Shown here: positions 40,143 to 48,293 of the stretch, one piece after another
How the letters are laid out: each line of letters begins with the position of its first letter
Numbering within the stretch: the first letter of the stretch is position 1
NCBI RefSeq assembly: GCF_900110735.1
Contig: NZ_FOET01000007.1
Span: forward strand, 156,114-220,113
Source: Streptomyces radiopugnans
GTDB taxonomy: Bacteria > Actinomycetota > Actinomycetes > Streptomycetales > Streptomycetaceae
DNA length: 64,000 nt
Direction of reading: 5' to 3'
Translations under genes and position numbers: made by a program
Notes under the pieces: model-generated
The model's input: the letters and a program-made list of their open reading frames with translations, nothing else
Database searches by the model: none
Told to the model about the DNA's origin: nothing

Positions 40143-41096
40143 TCAGGCGGCGCCGGCCAGCGCCTCGGCGCGCAGATCCTCCTCCGAGGCGCCCAGCCGC
40201 CAGTACCCGGAGAAGGCCACCCGGCCGCGGGCGAAGCCGCGTTCGGACACCAGATGGCGGCGCAGCGTCCGCACCGCACCGGCCTCGCCCGCCAGCCACG
40301 CGTACGCGCCGCCCGGGACCCCGTCGGGCAGCGCGGCCTCGCGCACGGCGTCGACCACCGCGCCGTGCCGCCGGAAGTCCTCCCGGACCAGCCAGGTGAC
40401 CTCGGCGTCGGCCGCGGTGGGCAGCGGCCGTACGTCCCCGGCCCGGGGCACCTCGACCCACACCCGCGCCCGGACGCCGGCCGGCAGCCAGGCCAGGATC
40501 CCGGCGACGGCCGGCAGCGCCGTCTCGTCGGCGGCCAGCAGCACCCGGTCCGTGTCCGGGGGAGGACGGAAGCCGACGCTCTTGTTGTCCGCGGTCACCG
40601 GGCCCAGCAGGCGCACCCGGTCGCCCGGCCGGGCGCGCCGCGCCCAGCGGGTCGCGGGCCCGGTGTCGCCGTGCAGGACGAAGTCGACGTCCACCTCGCC
40701 GGCCTCCGGGCGCTGCGCGGCCACGGTGTAGGAGCGCATGACCGCGCGCACCGCCGGGTCCATCGCCCGCCAGGCCGCGAACCAGCCGTCGCCCGGCTCC
40801 ACCGGGACGACGGGCTCGCTCTGGCCGGGCTGCGGCAGGAAGAGCGAGAAGCTCTGGTCCCTCCCGCCGCCCGCGAACCCCCTGAGCCGCTCCCCGCCGA
40901 AGGTGATCCGGACCAGGGACGGACCCAGCCGCAGGCTGCGCACGACCGAGGCCTCGAAGAAACCGAACGGCGAGGCCGGCCGGCCGGCGGGAGCGCGGCG
41001 GGGCGCCGCCGGCCGGGAGGCCGTGCGGGAGACGGCGGGAGAAGCGGTGTGAGAGGTGGCGGGAGAAGCGGCGGGGGTGGCGGTGCGCGGTGTCAT
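40143..41096 (-). CDS. desF: siderophore-interacting ferric reductase DesF-like
   Basis: A 317-residue SIP-family flavoprotein (ViuB-like), which reduces Fe3+ in the imported siderophore to release iron. FAD-binding MRSYTVAAQRPEAGEVDVDF and NAD(P)-domain VLLAADETALPAVAGIL are present, and it ends with the family-typical AFSGYWRLGASEEDLRAEAL. The first 35 residues are an unusual Ala/Thr/Ser/Pro repeat, probably disordered. ATG 41096 follows GAAGGAGAG. It lies downstream of desE on the same strand, past a strong hairpin. Confidence 0.88.
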   Translation of the reverse strand: MTPRTATPAASPATSHTASPAVSRTASRPAAPRRAPAGRPASPFGFFEASVVRSLRLGPSLVRITFGGERLRGFAGGGRDQSFSLFLPQPGQSEPVVPVEPGDGWFAAWRAMDPAVRAVMRSYTVAAQRPEAGEVDVDFVLHGDTGPATRWARRARPGDRVRLLGPVTADNKSVGFRPPPDTDRVLLAADETALPAVAGILAWLPAGVRARVWVEVPRAGDVRPLPTAADAEVTWLVREDFRRHGAVVDAVREAALPDGVPGGAYAWLAGEAGAVRTLRRHLVSERGFARGRVAFSGYWRLGASEEDLRAEALAGAA

Positions 41097-41151
41097 CTGC
41101 GGGCTCTCCTTCTCGGAGGTTGCTGTCCTGCGCGGTCTTGGGTGGCGCGAA

Positions 41152-41189
41152 CCGGGCCGGGGAGGCGCCGCGGCGCCTCCCCGGCCCGG
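41152..41189 (-). terminator. 38-bp perfect palindrome between desE and desF
   Basis: Two 19-bp GC-rich arms meet without a spacer at 41170/41171, immediately after the desE stop codon. It should end or strongly reduce transcription into desF; an mRNA-processing role is also possible. Confidence 0.8.
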
Positions 41190-41191
41190 GC

Positions 41192-42229
41192 TCAGCCGAG
41201 CTTCTTCGCCTTGGTGATGGCGTCGGCCAGGTTCTCCATCAGCGGGGCGGCGCCCTGGTAGGAGAAGCGCGGCACCGGGTCCCACTCGGCGACCTGGCCG
41301 GCCTTGACCGCCGGGAGCGACTCCCAGGTCGGCTTGGACTTCAGGTCCTCGGGCTGCAGGGCGGTGCTGCGGTTGTCCAGGATGATGAGGTCGGCCTCGT
41401 ACTGCCCGGCGTTCTCCCAGCTGAGGCTCTCGAAGTAGCCGCCGCTGGCCTTGATGTCCTTGGGGATGACGAACTCGACGCCCAGCTCGGCGAAGTACTT
41501 CAGGTCGGCCGCGGGCGCGGGGGTGGAGACGTAGAAGTAGTCCGCGCTGCCGGAGGCGGCCAGCACCCGCAGCCCGCCGCTGGCCTTGGCGGCCCTGCGG
41601 AGCTTCTCGGCCGCCGCCTCGAAACGGGCCTTGCCGTCGGTGACCTGCTTGGACTTCAGGTCGGCGCCCAGGGACTCGGCCAGGGCGGCGTAACGCTGGA
41701 TCGGCTTGAGCAGGGAGACGTTCGCGACCTGGACGGCGACGCTGGGGGCGAGCTTGAGGATCTTGTCCGCGCTCTCCTCGGGCACGTACCACAGCGAGCC
41801 GGAGTCGTACTGATGGGTGACCAGCAGTTCGGGGTTCAGCGCCGCGTACTTCTCGATGTCGAACTCGCCCCAGGCGTTGCCGATGACCTCGACCTTCTTC
41901 ACGTCCAGGTCGCCGGCCTGCGGGTGGGCCGAGCCGTCCTCCAGCAGCGTCTCGCCGAAGACGCCGACGATCCGGTCCTTCAGGCCGAAGTCGGCCAGGG
42001 CGGCGGCGGTGCCGGTGAAGGCCACGATGCGCTCGGGCGTCTTGTCGGCGGTGACCTTCTTCTTGCGGTCGTCGGTGAACGACCAGGGGCCGCCGTCCTT
42101 CTCCGAGGCGTTGCCCGACGCCTTCGAACCGCCGTCCCCGCACGCCGCGAGCAGGGCGCCCAGCCCGAGGGCGCCGCCCGCCGTGAGGATGCCCCGGCGG
42201 GAGAGGTTGGCGGTTCTTGCGTAGGACAT
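41192..42229 (-). CDS. desE: ferrioxamine-binding lipoprotein DesE
   Basis: A 345-residue periplasmic-type binding protein of the FhuD/FepB class. The signal has a twin-Arg-like SRRGILTAG and a lipobox LAAC, so the mature protein is lipid-anchored outside the membrane. It delivers ferric hydroxamate siderophore to an ABC permease. ATG 42229 follows AGAGAGG. It is divergent from the FecCD permease genes and shares their iron box. Confidence 0.9.
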   Translation of the reverse strand: MSYARTANLSRRGILTAGGALGLGALLAACGDGGSKASGNASEKDGGPWSFTDDRKKKVTADKTPERIVAFTGTAAALADFGLKDRIVGVFGETLLEDGSAHPQAGDLDVKKVEVIGNAWGEFDIEKYAALNPELLVTHQYDSGSLWYVPEESADKILKLAPSVAVQVANVSLLKPIQRYAALAESLGADLKSKQVTDGKARFEAAAEKLRRAAKASGGLRVLAASGSADYFYVSTPAPAADLKYFAELGVEFVIPKDIKASGGYFESLSWENAGQYEADLIILDNRSTALQPEDLKSKPTWESLPAVKAGQVAEWDPVPRFSYQGAAPLMENLADAITKAKKLG

Positions 42230-42292
42230 GACTGGGCCTCTCTGAAAAACGCACACGGAAGCGACAGGTGTTCAGGCGACCGGCCGCGGCTG

Positions 42293-42311
42293 TTAGGTTA
42301 ACCTAACCAAA
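42293..42311. promoter_or_regulatory. iron box between desE and the importer operon
   Basis: The 19-mer TTAGGTTAACCTAACCAAA matches the IdeR/DmdR consensus in 16 of 19 positions; within it, GTTAGGTTAACCTAAC (42292-42307) is a perfect 16-bp palindrome. It lies 63 bp before desE and 57 bp before the permease, so one site can repress both. Confidence 0.88.
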
Positions 42312-42367
42312 GTTCGAGCCCAAGGGGGGCGGTCGCCGATCTCCCCCCGGCACACCGGAGTCCGCAC

Positions 42368-43438
42368 GTGTCACTCATCAAGCCGAGTCCCGCGGGGGAG
42401 AGAACGGCGCCGGCGCCGCCCCCCGCCGCCGAGGGGCCGCCCACGCGCACCCGTACCGCGCTGCGCTCCGCCGGGCTGGCGGGCGCCGTGGTCCTCCTGC
42501 TCGTCCTGCTGGTGCTGAGCCTCGGCTTCGGCGCCCGACCGCTGTCGGCGGGCGAGGTCTGGTCCGGCCTCTTCGACAGCGGCTCCGCGACCTGGAGCGT
42601 GGTGCACGAGATGCGGCTGCCGCGCACCCTGCTCGGACTGCTCATAGGCCTCGCCCTCGGCCTGGCCGGCGCGGTGATGCAGGCGCTGACCCGCAATCCG
42701 CTGGCGGATCCCGGGCTGCTGGGCATCAACGCCGGAGCCTCGGCCGCCGTGGTCACCGCCATCGCCTTCCTCGGGGTGACCGGCTTCACCGGCTACGTGT
42801 GGTTCGCCCTGGCCGGAGCGGCGGTCGTCTCCGTCCTCGTCTACGCCGTCGGCGGCGGGCGAGGGGCGACCCCGGCGCGGCTGGCCCTGGCCGGCGCGGC
42901 GCTCAACGCCGCCCTGTACTCCTACGTCAACGCCGCGATGATCCTGGACGCCGCGTCACTGGAGCGGATGCGCTTCTGGACCGTCGGCTCGCTGGCCTCG
43001 GCCCGGACGGACGCCGTGGTGCAGGTGCTGCCGTTCATCGCCACCGGCGCCCTGGTCGCCCTCGCCCTCGCCCGGCCGCTCAATGCCCTCGCGCTCGGCG
43101 ACGACCAGGCCCGCGCCCTGGGCGCCCGGCCGGAGAAGGTCCGCGCCGCCTGCGTCGTCGCCGTCACCCTGCTGTGCGGCGCGGCCACCGCGGCCGCGGG
43201 CCCCATCGTCTTCGTCGGGCTGATGGTGCCGCACCTGGTCCGCGCGATCACCGGCCCCGACCTGCGCTGGGTGCTGCCGTACTGCGCGGTGCTCGCCCCC
43301 GTGCTGCTGCTCGGCTCCGACGTGCTCGGCCGGCTGCTGGGCCGCCCCGGCGAGCTCCAGGTCGGCGTCGTCACCGCCGTCCTCGGCGGCCCCCTCTTCC
43401 TCTACGTCCTGCGACGGCGGAAGGTGGCCGCCGCATGA
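42368..43438 (+). CDS. FecCD-family iron-siderophore ABC permease 1
   Basis: A 356-residue BtuC/FecC-type permease with about 9-10 helices. LRLPRTLLGLLIGLALGLAG, NPLADPGLLGINAGASAAVV and GLMVPHLVRAITG (ATPase-coupling loop) are typical. It forms a heterodimer with the next permease. GTG 42368 follows GGAG. It is driven from the shared iron-box region. Confidence 0.9.
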   Translation: MSLIKPSPAGERTAPAPPPAAEGPPTRTRTALRSAGLAGAVVLLLVLLVLSLGFGARPLSAGEVWSGLFDSGSATWSVVHEMRLPRTLLGLLIGLALGLAGAVMQALTRNPLADPGLLGINAGASAAVVTAIAFLGVTGFTGYVWFALAGAAVVSVLVYAVGGGRGATPARLALAGAALNAALYSYVNAAMILDAASLERMRFWTVGSLASARTDAVVQVLPFIATGALVALALARPLNALALGDDQARALGARPEKVRAACVVAVTLLCGAATAAAGPIVFVGLMVPHLVRAITGPDLRWVLPYCAVLAPVLLLGSDVLGRLLGRPGELQVGVVTAVLGGPLFLYVLRRRKVAAA

Positions 43439-44535
43439 GGACCGTCACGGGAACCGGTGCGGGAGCCGGCGCGGCAACCGACACCAGGACCGACACGAGG
43501 ACCGGTGTGAGAACCCTCCGCGCCGGATCGGCGCTCAGCCTCCGCTTCCGCCCCCGCGCCCTGGCCGCCGCCGTCGCCTGCCTGCTCGCGGCCCTGGCCG
43601 CCGGCGTCGCCACCATCGGCAGCGGCGACTACCCCATGAGCCCCGCCGAGGTGCTGACCACCCTCACCGGCGGCGGCACCCCCGCCCAGGACTTCATCGT
43701 CAACGAACTGCGGCTGCCGCGCGTACTCGCCGCCCTCCTCGTCGGCGCCTCGCTCGGCCTGGCCGGGGCCGTCTTCCAGTCCGTGGTGCGCAACCCCCTG
43801 GGCAGCCCCGACATGCTCGGCATCACCCAGGGCGCCTCCACCGGCGCGCTGCTCGTCGTCCTCGCCGGAGGCAGCAGCGCGGCCCTGGCCGGCGGCGCCA
43901 TCGCCGGAGGACTCCTGACCGGACTGCTCATCCACCTCCTCGCCTGGCGCCGGGGGATCCACGGCTACCGGCTGGTGCTCACCGGTATCGGCGTCCTGGC
44001 GATGCTCACCGGCGTCAACGGCTACCTGCTCACCCGCGGCAAGCTGATGGAGGCGTCCCGCGCGATCCTGTGGATCACCGGCAGCCTCGACGGCCGCGGC
44101 TGGCCCGAACTCACCCCGCTGCTGATCGCGCTGGCGGTGCTGGGCCCGGTCGTCGTCCTGGGCTGCGGACGGGCCCTGCGGATGACGGAGATGGGCGACG
44201 ACGCGGCTCACGCCCTCGGCGTGAGCGTCGAGCGCTCGCGCACCGCGGCGCTGGGCTCCGCCGTCGTCCTGGTCTCCTTCGCCGCCGCCTGCGCCGGCCC
44301 GGTCTCCTTCGTGGCGCTCACCGCGCCCCAGCTCGCCAAGCGGCTCACCCGCGCGCCCGGCCCCAATCTGCTGCCCGCCGCGTGCATGGGCGCGGCCGTG
44401 CTGGTCATCGCCGACTGGGCCGCACAGAACCTCTTCACCGGACGGCAGCTTCCCGTGGGGGTCGTCACCGGCCTCCTCGGCGGCTGCTACCTGGTGTGGC
44501 TGCTGGCCACCCAGCGCAGGGCGGGCCGGATATGA
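43435..44535 (+). CDS. FecCD-family iron-siderophore ABC permease 2
   Basis: A 366-residue permease paralogous to the upstream one, with a Thr/Arg-rich N-terminal tail from a tandem TDTRTDTRTG repeat. LRLPRVLAALLVGASLGLAG, NPLGSPDMLGITQGASTGAL and FVALTAPQLAKRLT are the family motifs. It overlaps permease 1 by 4 nt. Its own stop overlaps a small 30-codon frame that leads to the ATPase gene. Confidence 0.9.
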   Translation: MRTVTGTGAGAGAATDTRTDTRTGVRTLRAGSALSLRFRPRALAAAVACLLAALAAGVATIGSGDYPMSPAEVLTTLTGGGTPAQDFIVNELRLPRVLAALLVGASLGLAGAVFQSVVRNPLGSPDMLGITQGASTGALLVVLAGGSSAALAGGAIAGGLLTGLLIHLLAWRRGIHGYRLVLTGIGVLAMLTGVNGYLLTRGKLMEASRAILWITGSLDGRGWPELTPLLIALAVLGPVVVLGCGRALRMTEMGDDAAHALGVSVERSRTAALGSAVVLVSFAAACAGPVSFVALTAPQLAKRLTRAPGPNLLPAACMGAAVLVIADWAAQNLFTGRQLPVGVVTGLLGGCYLVWLLATQRRAGRI

Positions 44536-44624
44536 ACACTCCCGCGGTGGTCCGGGACCTCCGGAACCTCCAGGACCCGGTCGGACACCTTCAGGACGGA
44601 GCAGAACGGATGCAGAACGGATGA
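44532..44624 (+). CDS. 30-codon bridging ORF between permease 2 and the ATPase
   Basis: The frame MNTPAVVRDLRNLQDPVGHL and ten more codons starts in an ATGA overlap with the permease stop and ends in an ATGA overlap with the ATPase start. An 11-bp tandem duplication (CAGAACGGATG) builds its end. It could couple translation across the 85-nt gap, since the ATPase has no strong ribosome site. It may not make a functional peptide. Confidence 0.4.
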   Translation: MNTPAVVRDLRNLQDPVGHLQDGAERMQNG

Positions 44625-45484
44625 CGCAGGCCAACGACCGCGACCACGGGGCCCCGGCCACCGGGGAGACGAGGCTGAGCGGCGAGGGCCTGACCCTCGC
44701 CTACGAGCGGCGGACGATCGCCGAGGACCTCACGGTCGCCATACCGGACCGCTCCTTCACCGTCGTCATCGGCCCCAACGCCTGCGGCAAGTCCACCCTG
44801 CTGCGCGCCCTGTCGCGGATGCTGAAGCCGGCCGCCGGGACGGTGCTCCTGGACGGCAGGGACATCTCCTCGGCCAACGCCAAGCAGGTCGCCCGCACCC
44901 TCGGCCTGCTGCCGCAGTCCTCCGTCGCACCCGAGGGCATCTCCGTCTCCGAACTGGTCTCCCGGGGCCGCTACCCGCACCAGAGCCTGCTGCGCCAGTG
45001 GTCGGCGGAGGACGAGCGCGTCGTCGCGGAGGCGATGGCCTCCACCGGCGTCGCCGAGCTCGCCGACCGCTCGGTGGACGAACTGTCCGGCGGGCAGCGG
45101 CAGCGGGTGTGGATCGCCATGGCACTGGCCCAGCAGACCCCCCTGCTGCTGCTGGACGAGCCGACCACCTACCTCGACCTGGCCCACCAGATCGACATCC
45201 TGGACCTGTGCGCCCGCCTCCACCAGGAGGAGGGCCGCACCCTGGTCGCCGTCCTCCACGACCTCAACCACGCGGCCCGCTACGCCACCCACCTGATCGC
45301 CATGCGCGAAGGGCGGGTGGTGGCCTCCGGGCCGCCGGAGGAGATCGTGACGGCAGAACTGGTCGAGGAGGTCTTCGGCCTGCCCTGCCGGGTCATCGAC
45401 GACCCGGAGACCGGTACTCCGCTGGTGGTGCCCGCGGCGCGGCGCCGCGCCCGCAAGCCCCAGGCGGCCTGGCAGCTCTCCTGA
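44621..45484 (+). CDS. iron-siderophore ABC transporter ATPase (FecE/FhuC type)
   Basis: A 287-residue ATPase with Walker A GPNACGKST, Q-loop LGLLPQSS, signature ELSGGQRQR, Walker B LLLLDEPTTYLD and switch His in VLHDLNH, all intact. It powers the two FecCD permeases. Together with DesE it would import ferrioxamine or other xenosiderophores. Confidence 0.92.
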   Translation: MTQANDRDHGAPATGETRLSGEGLTLAYERRTIAEDLTVAIPDRSFTVVIGPNACGKSTLLRALSRMLKPAAGTVLLDGRDISSANAKQVARTLGLLPQSSVAPEGISVSELVSRGRYPHQSLLRQWSAEDERVVAEAMASTGVAELADRSVDELSGGQRQRVWIAMALAQQTPLLLLDEPTTYLDLAHQIDILDLCARLHQEEGRTLVAVLHDLNHAARYATHLIAMREGRVVASGPPEEIVTAELVEEVFGLPCRVIDDPETGTPLVVPAARRRARKPQAAWQLS

Positions 45485-45573
45485 TCCCGGACGCCTCCGT
45501 CCGGGCCGGCACCGGGCCCCACCCCCCCGGGCCCCGTCCCCTGGCCCCGGTGCGGGGATGGCAGGATCGCAGG

Positions 45574-46278
45574 GTGCTGGAACGGATCATCGCCGCATGC
45601 GACGGCGCGTCGAAGGGAAACCCCGGGCCCGCGGCCTGGGCATGGGTCATCGCCGGTGCGGACGGTGATGTGGAGCGATGGGAGGCCGGCCCGCTGGGCC
45701 GGGCGACCAACAACGTGGCGGAGCTGACCGCGCTGGAGAGACTGCTCCAGGTCCTGGACCCGGCCGTGCCGGCACAGGTGCGGATGGACTCCCAGTACGC
45801 GATGAAGGCGGTCACCACCTGGCTGCCGGGCTGGCGCCGCAAGGGGTGGAAGACCTCGGCCGGCACACCGGTGGCCAACCGGGACCTGGTGGTGCGCATC
45901 GACGAGTTGCTGACCGGACGGGACGTCGAGTTCGTCCACACCCCGGCCCACCGGGCGGACGGCGACCGGCTCAACGACGCCGCCGACCGCGCCGCGAGCC
46001 ACAGCGCCCGTACCCAGCGGCCGATCGGCTCCGCGGCGGGGGACGACCTGCCGCCGCCCGAGCCCGGCGCCGCCACCGCCGGAGGGCGTTCCCGCCCGGC
46101 GGGGGCGAAGCCCGCGCGGAAGCCCGGGCCGGGCGGCTCCTCCGGGAGGTCGCTCAAGGCCCGCTTCCCGGGCCGGTGCCGCTGCGGCCGGCCGTACGCG
46201 AAGGGCGAGACGATCGCGAAGAACCCCGACGGCTGGGGCCACCCCGCCTGCGCCGCCACCGGAGCGGGCGGGGCGTGA
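45574..46278 (+). CDS. rnhA: ribonuclease HI with C-terminal zinc-ribbon-like extension
   Basis: A 234-residue type 1 RNase H. The catalytic residues are in ACDGASKGNPGP, NNVAELTALE, RMDSQYAMKA and RLNDAADRAA. It cuts the RNA strand of RNA-DNA hybrids. After a Pro/Gly linker, the last 45 residues hold CRCGRPYAKGE and GWGHPAC, a possible zinc-binding knuckle. GTG 45574 follows a CAGGAT -10-like box by 7 nt and has no ribosome site, so it may be leaderless. Confidence 0.88.
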   Translation: MLERIIAACDGASKGNPGPAAWAWVIAGADGDVERWEAGPLGRATNNVAELTALERLLQVLDPAVPAQVRMDSQYAMKAVTTWLPGWRRKGWKTSAGTPVANRDLVVRIDELLTGRDVEFVHTPAHRADGDRLNDAADRAASHSARTQRPIGSAAGDDLPPPEPGAATAGGRSRPAGAKPARKPGPGGSSGRSLKARFPGRCRCGRPYAKGETIAKNPDGWGHPACAATGAGGA

Positions 46279-46421
46279 CACCGGCGGGGCGGTGAGGGCT
46301 GGCGGTGGACCGCGGCCTGTGGGCTGTGGGCGAAAAATCTTGTTTACGGTGCAACCAACGGGGTTCGTCGCAAGTCCTTCACGTGCAGCACGATTTCCGC
46401 ACGACGTGGAGGAGAACTCCC

Positions 46422-46916
46422 TTGCACAAGCGCCCAGTCATAGCCGTGGCCGCCACCGCCGGCGCGCTGGCCGTCCTCACCGCCGTTCCGGCCCAGGCCG
46501 CCGAGTACAGCTCGGCGCTGAAGATCCGCGGCGTCCAGTACGACGCGCCCGGCCGGGACTCCAACAGCTGCTCCTCCGGCAACACCGACGAGGAGTACCT
46601 GACGATCAAGAACTACTCGTCCTCCGCGACCGTCAACCTCAAGGGCTACGTCGTCAAGGACGCCGCCGGCAACCGCTTCGCCTTCACGGCGAACCACTAC
46701 CTCCAGCCCGGCGACTACATCAAGCTCCGCGGCGGCCACGGCAGCGACTCCGACAAGTACAACGTGGTCTACCGGGACAACTGCAACTTCATGTGGAACA
46801 ACGACCGCGACACGATCTACCTGTACAAGCCCTCCGGCAGCCGCTCGGACGTGCACTCCTACACCAGGAGCGGGTCCGACCCCGACGGCAACGGCTACAT
46901 CACCTTCCACAAGTGA
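46422..46916 (+). CDS. secreted lamin-tail-domain protein
   Basis: A 164-residue exported protein. A signal peptide of about 27 residues ends at VPAQA-AEYSS, then an immunoglobulin-like lamin tail domain with DEEYLTIKNYSSSATVNLKG, YLQPGDYIKLRGGHG and WNNDRDTIYLY. The domain occurs in many secreted actinobacterial proteins, often with nucleic-acid or surface binding. The TTG at 46422 has GGAGGAGAA upstream, far better than earlier in-frame codons. Two cysteines may form a disulfide. Confidence 0.8.
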   Translation: MHKRPVIAVAATAGALAVLTAVPAQAAEYSSALKIRGVQYDAPGRDSNSCSSGNTDEEYLTIKNYSSSATVNLKGYVVKDAAGNRFAFTANHYLQPGDYIKLRGGHGSDSDKYNVVYRDNCNFMWNNDRDTIYLYKPSGSRSDVHSYTRSGSDPDGNGYITFHK

Positions 46917-46923
46917 TCCGGAC

Positions 46924-46976
46924 GCCTGCGGGCCGCCGCCCCTCCGCACGGCGCGGAGGGGCGGCGGCCCGCAGGC
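46924..46976. terminator. 24-bp-stem bidirectional terminator
   Basis: Perfect arms 46924-46947 and 46953-46976 with a 5-nt loop lie between the convergent lamin-tail and CAP-domain genes. Confidence 0.9.
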
Positions 46977-47014
46977 CGGTGCCGGTGGGGCGCGGCAGGG
47001 GCCTGCCGGCGCCC

Positions 47015-47725
47015 TTATCGGGCGGTGCCGAAGGTCTGCGTCCAGTAGTCGCCGGGCTGGGCCAGGCCGACGCCGATCTCCTCGAACGAGCAGTTGAGGA
47101 TGTTGCGCTTGTGGCCGGGGCTGGACATCCAGCCGCTCATCACGCTCTCGGGGGTCCGGTAGCCGTAGGCGACGTTCTCGCCGTAGGTCCTCCACTCGTA
47201 GCCGGCCCTCGTGATCCGGTCTCCGGGGCCGGAACCGTCGGAGCCGGTGTGGGACATGTTCCGGTGGTCGGCCATGTCCCGGCTGTGGGCCCGGGCGGCC
47301 TCGGCCAGCTTCTCGTTCGCCTTCACAGGAGCGCATCCCGCCTTGGAGCGCTCGTTGTTGACGAGCTCCACGACGCGGGCCGCGGCATCGTCGGTCGGGG
47401 TGGCCGGGGCGGTCGGGGCGGGCGTGGAGGGGGCGGAGGCGCGGGGAGCGGGGGAGGTGCTCGGGGAGGCGCCGGGCGTACGGGTCTTCCGCGCCGTGGA
47501 CCGCGAGGTCCATGTGGACGCGGGCGTCCGGCCGTCGGAGTACCGGCTCTGCCAGGATTGGGCACGGTCGTCGGAGTACCGGCTCTGCCAGGAGCGGGGG
47601 CGGTCGTCGGCGGTCGCCGGCCGGTCCACGCACGCCAGGGCCGCGGTGGGCACTCCCAGGGCGGCCACGGCGAGGGCGGCGACGGATATCTTCCGGTAGC
47701 GCCTCGTTCTGCGGTGCTTGCTCAT
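47015..47725 (-). CDS. secreted CAP/SCP-domain protein
   Basis: A 236-residue exported protein. A signal peptide ends near PTAALA, followed by a Ser/Arg/Pro/Thr-rich linker with two copies of SWQSRYSD, then a C-terminal CAP domain (about 115-236) with VVELVNNERSKAGCAPVKA, HSRDMADHRNMSHTG and GYEWRTYGENVAYGY. Bacterial CAP proteins are secreted and mostly uncharacterised. ATG 47725 is chosen for its signal peptide. The long upstream gap carries a Crp-type site. Confidence 0.82.
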   Translation of the reverse strand: MSKHRRTRRYRKISVAALAVAALGVPTAALACVDRPATADDRPRSWQSRYSDDRAQSWQSRYSDGRTPASTWTSRSTARKTRTPGASPSTSPAPRASAPSTPAPTAPATPTDDAAARVVELVNNERSKAGCAPVKANEKLAEAARAHSRDMADHRNMSHTGSDGSGPGDRITRAGYEWRTYGENVAYGYRTPESVMSGWMSSPGHKRNILNCSFEEIGVGLAQPGDYWTQTFGTAR

Positions 47726-47760
47726 GTGTGACCCCAATCGTCGGATCGCCGAATCCCCCC

Positions 47761-47787
47761 GGGTTCTGGCCGATTCGCCCAGCACCC
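47761..47787 (-). promoter_or_regulatory. hairpin in the leader of the CAP-domain gene
   Basis: GGGTTCTGG (47761-47769) and CCAGCACCC (47779-47787) pair with one mismatch around a 9-nt loop, 36-62 nt upstream of the start. The rest of the gap from 47726 to 48293 has no gene I can support. Confidence 0.35.
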
Positions 47788-48113
47788 GCCTCTGATCTGC
47801 GGGAACGTGGTGCGGGCCGTCATTGTCGGGATCGCCGGCCGGGCGGGGCAACGAGCGCTGGTACTACGCCGGCTCGTAGGTCCCCGGCCCCCTTGCGGGC
47901 CGCGCGGGGCCATGCCGGAGCGGGCGCCGGAGGCGGTGCGGCGGTGTGTCGCCCCGTCAGGAGCCGTGCCGCACCGCCGTACACGCGGAAGCGCGCGGAG
48001 CGGGGCGCGGGCCGCCGGACCGGGTGTGCGGTATGTCCGCGACGGGCGGAACAAGTCCCCTATGTCCGCAGGGCGTCATCTACTATCCGGTGGGCGTAGT
48101 ACCGATATGCGGT

Positions 48114-48127
48114 GTGATGGATGTCAC
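48114..48127. promoter_or_regulatory. Crp (cAMP receptor protein)-type site GTGATGGATGTCAC
   Basis: It fits the Streptomyces Crp pattern GTG-N6-GNCAC exactly and, with flanks, TGTGA-N6-TCACG matches the enterobacterial site in 9 of 10 positions. It lies about 390 bp upstream of the CAP-domain gene, beside a GGATAGTAG stretch that could be a minus-strand promoter. Confidence 0.5.
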
Positions 48128-48293
48128 GGGTTCCCGCGCGGCGAACACCGGCCCTGCTTCGCGCCCGCCGGATCGGCCGCCCGGGTGCGGGGCGGGGAAA
48201 CCGGGGAGCCGGAACCCTCTGCTTCGGGGAACGCCCGGACGGTGGCCGGACGGCGCGTCCCGGCCGCCCCCGCCGGCCGGGCCGGAGCCGTGC

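Noticed and set aside
48037..48070. DevR/OsdR-like half site AGGGGACTTGTTCC
   Set aside because: Only one half resembles the consensus and no dormancy-type genes are adjacent.
47726..48100. Possible ydaO/c-di-AMP riboswitch before the CAP-domain gene
   Set aside because: Such switches precede many secreted cell-wall enzymes in Streptomyces, but the conserved core segments could not be found on the minus strand; only a simple hairpin and a GGGGGGATT stretch are present.
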